Of a DNA stretch of 39,084 nucleotides, positions 35,087 to 39,084 are shown piece after piece (the first letter of the stretch is position 1; the number at the start of each line of letters is the position of its first letter). The translations under genes and the position numbers were made by a program. Source of the DNA: Candidatus Rokuibacteriota bacterium (GTDB lineage Bacteria > Methylomirabilota > Methylomirabilia > Rokubacteriales > CSP1-6); assembly GCA_003220335.1 (NCBI GenBank), contig QHSB01000054.1:1-39084 (forward strand). Direction: 5' to 3'. Below the pieces are notes generated by a model. That model saw nothing but the letters and a program-made list of their open reading frames with translations, searched no databases and had not been told where the DNA came from.

Positions 35087-36286
35087 CTACGACAAGAGCA
35101 GGCGGGGCAGCGCGCGCGGCGGCACATAGTCGCCGATCACGCCGAGGAGCGTGTCGAGCAGGCGCGGCCGGGCCGCGAGCCACCGCGCGGCGAGATTCGC
35201 CAGACGACGGCGGCCGATCAGCGCCTGCAGCGCGCGCGTCACGCGCTCCTTGTCGGCGAAGGCGGCGCGGCGGGCCCGTCCGTAGGCGGCCAGGGCCGCC
35301 GCCGAGACGTCATCGGCGCGCAGCGCGGTGACCAGCGTGTCCGCCGCCAGCTCCGCGGAGCGCAGCGCGGTGAAGATCCCCTCACCGGTGAACGGGTCAT
35401 AGAAGCCCGCCGCGTCGCCGACGAAGAGCACGCCGCCCTCGCGCGGCGGCGTCACGCGATACGCGAGCGGTCCCATCGACGAAAGCGGCGCCACGCGCCG
35501 TGCGCAGGCGAGCCGCCGCGCCAGGTGCGGCAGCTGCTTCACCCGCGCGGCGAAGAAATCCTCGAGGCGCGACCGCCACGGCACCGCATGGGCAAGCGGC
35601 ACCACGAGGCTGAGGTTGACGCGGTCGGGCGCGAGCGGGTTGAGGATCGCGTAGTCGGGCGGGTCGACGAAGATCTCTCCGACGTCGCGGCAGTCCGGCA
35701 CGCCGACGACGTAGGTGACGAGGGCCATCCGGGCGAGCCGATGCGGATGGCGACAGCCGAGCGCGTGCGCGATCGCCGAGGCGCGGCCGTCGGCGGCCAC
35801 CACGACGCGCGCGCGCATCTCCACCCGGGCGCCCGCGCCGTCCACGCCGACCACCCCCACCACGTCGCCGTGCTCGACCACGACGTCGGTGACCCGCACC
35901 CCGAGGTACAGGTCCACCGGCTGCGCGCGCACGCGGTCGAGCAGGGCCCCGTCGAGCGTGGCGCGGGAGACGCCGATCGCCTGCTCTCGATACGGGCGGA
36001 AGCCGCCGACGGCGCCGTAACGGCCGGTGAGCACGGTGCCATCGGGGGCGGTGATGCGCATGCCGGCCAGCGCGACGGCGCCCCCCGCGTCGAGCACCTT
36101 CAGCGCACCGAGCCGGTCGAGGACGCGGCCGGCCTCGGGGCTCAGGTACTCGCCGCAGACTTTGGGCCGCGCGCGCGGGCCGCGCTCGAGCACGGTCACG
36201 GCCAGCCCCTGCTCAGCGAGCAGGATGGCCGTGGCCGCGCCGGCGGGCCCGGCGCCGACGACCAGGACGTCGGCGGCGCGCATCAT
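35087..36286 (-). CDS. FAD-dependent oxidoreductase, geranylgeranyl-reductase/RebH-UbiH-like
   Basis: ADVLVVGAGPAGAATAILLAEQGLAVTVLERGPRARPKVCGEYLSPEAGRVLDRLG; GDAAGFYDPFTGEGIFTALRSAELAAD. Confidence 0.9.
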   Translation of the reverse strand: MMRAADVLVVGAGPAGAATAILLAEQGLAVTVLERGPRARPKVCGEYLSPEAGRVLDRLGALKVLDAGGAVALAGMRITAPDGTVLTGRYGAVGGFRPYREQAIGVSRATLDGALLDRVRAQPVDLYLGVRVTDVVVEHGDVVGVVGVDGAGARVEMRARVVVAADGRASAIAHALGCRHPHRLARMALVTYVVGVPDCRDVGEIFVDPPDYAILNPLAPDRVNLSLVVPLAHAVPWRSRLEDFFAARVKQLPHLARRLACARRVAPLSSMGPLAYRVTPPREGGVLFVGDAAGFYDPFTGEGIFTALRSAELAADTLVTALRADDVSAAALAAYGRARRAAFADKERVTRALQALIGRRRLANLAARWLAARPRLLDTLLGVIGDYVPPRALPRLLLS

Positions 36287-36981
36287 GTGGCCTCCACCAC
36301 GAGCCGCGCGAGCCACGGATAACGCGTGACCGTCGCCCGCGTGACGCCGGCGGCGCCGAACAGGGCGCCCAGCTCCGAGGGCGCGTAGGCGCGCCGCACG
36401 GAGAGCGGCCCGTCGTGGCGCGACATCGGGTGCACCGGCAGCAGCCGCGTGGCGAGCCAGACGAGACCGAGCGCCAGCGGCGTGCGGGCGAGGTCGTTCA
36501 CCACCACCCGGCCGCGGCACGCGCGACGCATCTCGCGCAGCGCCGGCACGGCCGCGTCGGGCTCGAGGTGATGGAGCGTGAGCCCCGCGTGCACGACGTC
36601 GGCCGCGCCCGCCGCCAGCGGCAGCGCGGTGGCGTCGGCGCGCAGGACCGCGATGTCCGGGTACGCGGCGCACGCCGCGATGGCCAGTCGTGCCGTCTCC
36701 GCATCGTCATCGACGACGAGCACGCGCACGCGTCGCCCCGCGCGGCGCGCCCAGCGCACCACGCGCCGCGCGAAGGCACCGTCGCCGCCGCCCACGTCAA
36801 CGATGCGCAGCGTGCGCTCGGGCGGCGCGTGCGCCGCGACGCGCCGCACCCGCGCGAGCGACAGCGCGTGCCCTCCGAACCAGGCGTTGAGACGGTCGAG
36901 GTCGGCGAGGGTGGCGGCGAGATCGGCCGGAGGCACACGGCCGTCGAGATACTCGCGCGCGCCCTCCGCCCGCCGCATCAC
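36283..36981 (-). CDS. Class I SAM-dependent methyltransferase
   Basis: LRIVDVGGGDGAFARRVVRWARRAGRRVRVLVVDDDAETARLA...VLRADATALPLAAGAADVVHAGLTLHHLEPDAAVPALREMRRACRGRVVVND. Confidence 0.9.
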   Translation of the reverse strand: MMRRAEGAREYLDGRVPPADLAATLADLDRLNAWFGGHALSLARVRRVAAHAPPERTLRIVDVGGGDGAFARRVVRWARRAGRRVRVLVVDDDAETARLAIAACAAYPDIAVLRADATALPLAAGAADVVHAGLTLHHLEPDAAVPALREMRRACRGRVVVNDLARTPLALGLVWLATRLLPVHPMSRHDGPLSVRRAYAPSELGALFGAAGVTRATVTRYPWLARLVVEAT

Positions 36982-38003
36982 CAGCGGAGCAGCGCGCCTT
37001 CGGCCGCGAAGCCGGGGCCGAGGCCGATCATGAGTCCCCAGTCGCCCGGCACGGGATGCTCGAGGCGCAGCAGGCGCTCGAGGACGAAGAGGATGGTCGC
37101 CGAGGACATGTTGCCCTGCTCGCGCAGGACCGCGCGTGCGTGAGCCATCTGGGCGTCAGTGAGGTCCAGCAGGTCGCGCGCGCGGTCCAGCACGCGGCGG
37201 CCCGCGGAGTGCAGCACCCAGTGCGCGATGTCGTCGCGCTTGAGGCCCTGTGTCTCCATGAGCGCGCGCGCCATCTGACCCATCATCGAGGCCCCGATGC
37301 GCCGGACCTCCTTGGAGAGCACGACGCGCGGCCGGCCGCCCGGATACTCGAACCCCATCGCGGGCAGATGCTCGGAGCTGAACAGCGTGCGGTGCCCGAT
37401 GATCGCGGGCCCACGCGCGTCGTCGCCGCCGAGCGCCACCGCGCCCGCGCCGTCGGCGAAGATGGCGTGAGCGACGGCGCTCTCGAGCCGGTCGTCGAGG
37501 AAATACGCGGCCGAGCAGATCTCGACGGCGGTCACGAGCGCGCGGTGGCCGGGGAACGTCTGCAGGTGATTCCACGCCTGCTGCAGCGCGACCATGGCGG
37601 AGGCGCAGCCGGTGTCGCCCACGTGCACGCGCTGGACCTCTGCGCGGCAGCCGAGGCGGGCGACCAGATGGGCGTCGAGGCTCGGCGTGAGCCGTCCCGT
37701 GCACGTCGTGGTGGCGATGAAGTCCACATCCTCCGGCGTCCAGCCCGCCCGCGCCAGCGTTGCGCGGGCGGCCGATTCCGCCAGCGCCAGCGCGCCCTCG
37801 CAGAACCGCGCGTTGAGCTCGTCCACCGTCTCGTTCGGCGTGAAGCGCGCGGGGTCGATCCAGAGGTGACGGCCCTCGATGTCGCTGGCCGCGAAGAACC
37901 CGCGCCGGCGCTCGTCGGCATATCCGGCGAGCGCCAGGATCTGCGCCTGCGTGTAACGATAGGGCGGCACGGCGGTGGCAACGGCAGCGATGCGGGGCGT
38001 CAT
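36978..38003 (-). CDS. Type III polyketide synthase (chalcone/stilbene synthase-like)
   Basis: Catalytic Cys in VGDTGCASAMVALQQA; catalytic His in HWVLHSAGRRVLD; catalytic Asn in GNMSSATILFVLERLL; C-terminal GLGPGFAAEGALLRW. Confidence 0.9.
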   Translation of the reverse strand: MTPRIAAVATAVPPYRYTQAQILALAGYADERRRGFFAASDIEGRHLWIDPARFTPNETVDELNARFCEGALALAESAARATLARAGWTPEDVDFIATTTCTGRLTPSLDAHLVARLGCRAEVQRVHVGDTGCASAMVALQQAWNHLQTFPGHRALVTAVEICSAAYFLDDRLESAVAHAIFADGAGAVALGGDDARGPAIIGHRTLFSSEHLPAMGFEYPGGRPRVVLSKEVRRIGASMMGQMARALMETQGLKRDDIAHWVLHSAGRRVLDRARDLLDLTDAQMAHARAVLREQGNMSSATILFVLERLLRLEHPVPGDWGLMIGLGPGFAAEGALLRW

Positions 38004-38047
38004 ATAAGATGAAGCTCAACGTCGAGCATACTGCGAGGGTCGAGCCC

Positions 38048-38578
38048 ATGCCACTCTTCAGCTTCGAAGGCAAAAGTCCGAACGTGCATCCGACCGCATT
38101 CATCGCGCCGACGGCCGTCCTCATCGGCGACGTCACGATCGAGGAGCGCGCCTCGGTCTGGTACAACGCCGTGCTGCGCGGCGACCTGAACCCGATCGTC
38201 GTGCGCGCCGGCGCCAACGTGCAGGACTGCTCCGTCGTGCACGTGACGGCGCGCGCCGGCGTCGAGATCGGCCGCGGCGCCACCGTCGGCCACAACTGCA
38301 CCATCCACGCCGCCTGGCTCGGCGAGGAGGCCCTCGTCGGCAACGGCAGCACCGTGCTCGACGGGGCGCGCATCGGGGTGCGCGCGATGATCGCGGGCGG
38401 CGCGCTCGTCACGCCGGAGACGGAGGTGCCCGACGGCATGCTGGCCATGGGCACGCCCGCGAAGGTGAAGGGCCCGCTCGCCGGCACCCCCGCCGAGTTC
38501 TGGGTGAAGGCGAATCCGCAGGGCTACCAGAAGCTCGCGCAGCGCCACCTGGCGGGCATCGCGGAGGTCCCGCGATGA
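38048..38578 (+). CDS. Gamma-class carbonic anhydrase-like protein (left-handed beta-helix)
   Basis: MPLFSFEGKSPNVHPTAFIAPTAVLIGDVTIEERASVWYNAVLRGDLNPIVVRAGANVQDCSVVHV...GATVGHNCTIHAAWLGEEALVGNGSTVLDGA; hexapeptide repeats and metal-ligand His residues. An upstream ATG at 38009 is possible. Confidence 0.92.
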   Translation: MPLFSFEGKSPNVHPTAFIAPTAVLIGDVTIEERASVWYNAVLRGDLNPIVVRAGANVQDCSVVHVTARAGVEIGRGATVGHNCTIHAAWLGEEALVGNGSTVLDGARIGVRAMIAGGALVTPETEVPDGMLAMGTPAKVKGPLAGTPAEFWVKANPQGYQKLAQRHLAGIAEVPR

Positions 38579-39084
38579 CGCCGCGGCGCTTCGCGCTGCT
38601 CGCATTCCCGAAGCTGACGTTCCTCGACCTCATCGGCGTATACGATGCGCTCCGCCGGGTGGCGCCCATGGGCGTCGCGCCGGGCGTGAGCGTGACCATC
38701 GTCGGCACCGAGCCCGAGGTGGCCGATGACAGCGGGCTCGTCATGCAGGCGCAGGCGGTGTACCCGGCGCTCGCGGGCTACGATGTGCTGTTCCTGCCGG
38801 GCGGCGTCGGCACGCGCCCACTCATGTACGACGCGCGCTTCGTGCAGTACCTCGCGACGTGGGGCGACACGCGACCGCTCGCCTCCGTGTGCACGGGCTC
38901 GCTGCTCCTGGGTGCGGCGGGCTTCCTGAAGGGCCTTCGCGCGACGACGCACCACAACGCGTTCGACGCGCTGAAGCCGCTCTGCCGCGAGGTCGTCACC
39001 GATCGGCGCATCGTCGAGGACGGGCGCGTGGTCACCGCGGGCGGGGTGGCCTCGTCGCTCGACCTCGGGCTCTACCTCGTCGAG
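38575..39084 (+). CDS. DJ-1/PfpI family protein (truncated by window edge)
   Basis: FALLAFPKLTFLDLIGVYDALRRV...YDVLFLPGGVGTRPLMYD...LASVCTGSLLLGAAGFLKGLRATTHHNAFDAL; nucleophile-elbow Cys in SVCTGS. Confidence 0.9.
   Translation, partial: MTPRRFALLAFPKLTFLDLIGVYDALRRVAPMGVAPGVSVTIVGTEPEVADDSGLVMQAQAVYPALAGYDVLFLPGGVGTRPLMYDARFVQYLATWGDTRPLASVCTGSLLLGAAGFLKGLRATTHHNAFDALKPLCREVVTDRRIVEDGRVVTAGGVASSLDLGLYLVE

Noticed and set aside
1-39084. Mobile elements, phage, toxin-antitoxin or defence islands
   Set aside because: No transposase, integrase, restriction, Cas or TA-like proteins recognised among the supported ORFs.

Overview
High-GC bacterial chromosomal window (about 39 kb) made of dense, mostly minus-strand operons. 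No rRNA, tRNA, CRISPR array, phage or transposase gene was recognised. Left to right: start of rho; a SurA/PpiC-type foldase lipoprotein; mfd; rex; a split Fo operon (atpZ/atpI-like, atpB, atpE) with an intrinsic terminator; a HAD phosphatase; an FbpABC/Pot-like ABC transporter apparently co-operonic with glpK; an orphan family-5 solute-binding protein; ugpQ, ugpE, ugpA and ugpB (no ugpC); glpD coupled to a HAD-IIA phosphatase; nuoN, nuoM and nuoL; an M23 peptidase; a plus-strand stressosome-like locus (RsbR, RsbS, RsbT, HATPase-PP2C fusion, RsbT-like/hybrid kinase fusion, PAS hybrid kinase); an RraA-like protein; a type III PKS / methyltransferase / FAD-oxidoreductase cluster; gamma carbonic anhydrase; and a partial DJ-1/PfpI protein. 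The points most worth follow-up are: (1) the stressosome-to-phosphorelay locus, with three Rsb-type ATPase domains in consecutive genes, no sigma factor nearby, and a possible operator array at its promoter; (2) an apparent internal microdeletion/frameshift that removes the phospho-acceptor core of the last kinase's N-terminal receiver, plus a neighbouring phosphatase that looks C-terminally truncated; (3) a two-hairpin, G-run intergenic repeat family found at two loci, once as an exact 87-bp-period tandem; (4) a separate ~225-bp nested inverted repeat between nuoN and the HAD gene. All family assignments come from reading the translated sequence; no database search was run.
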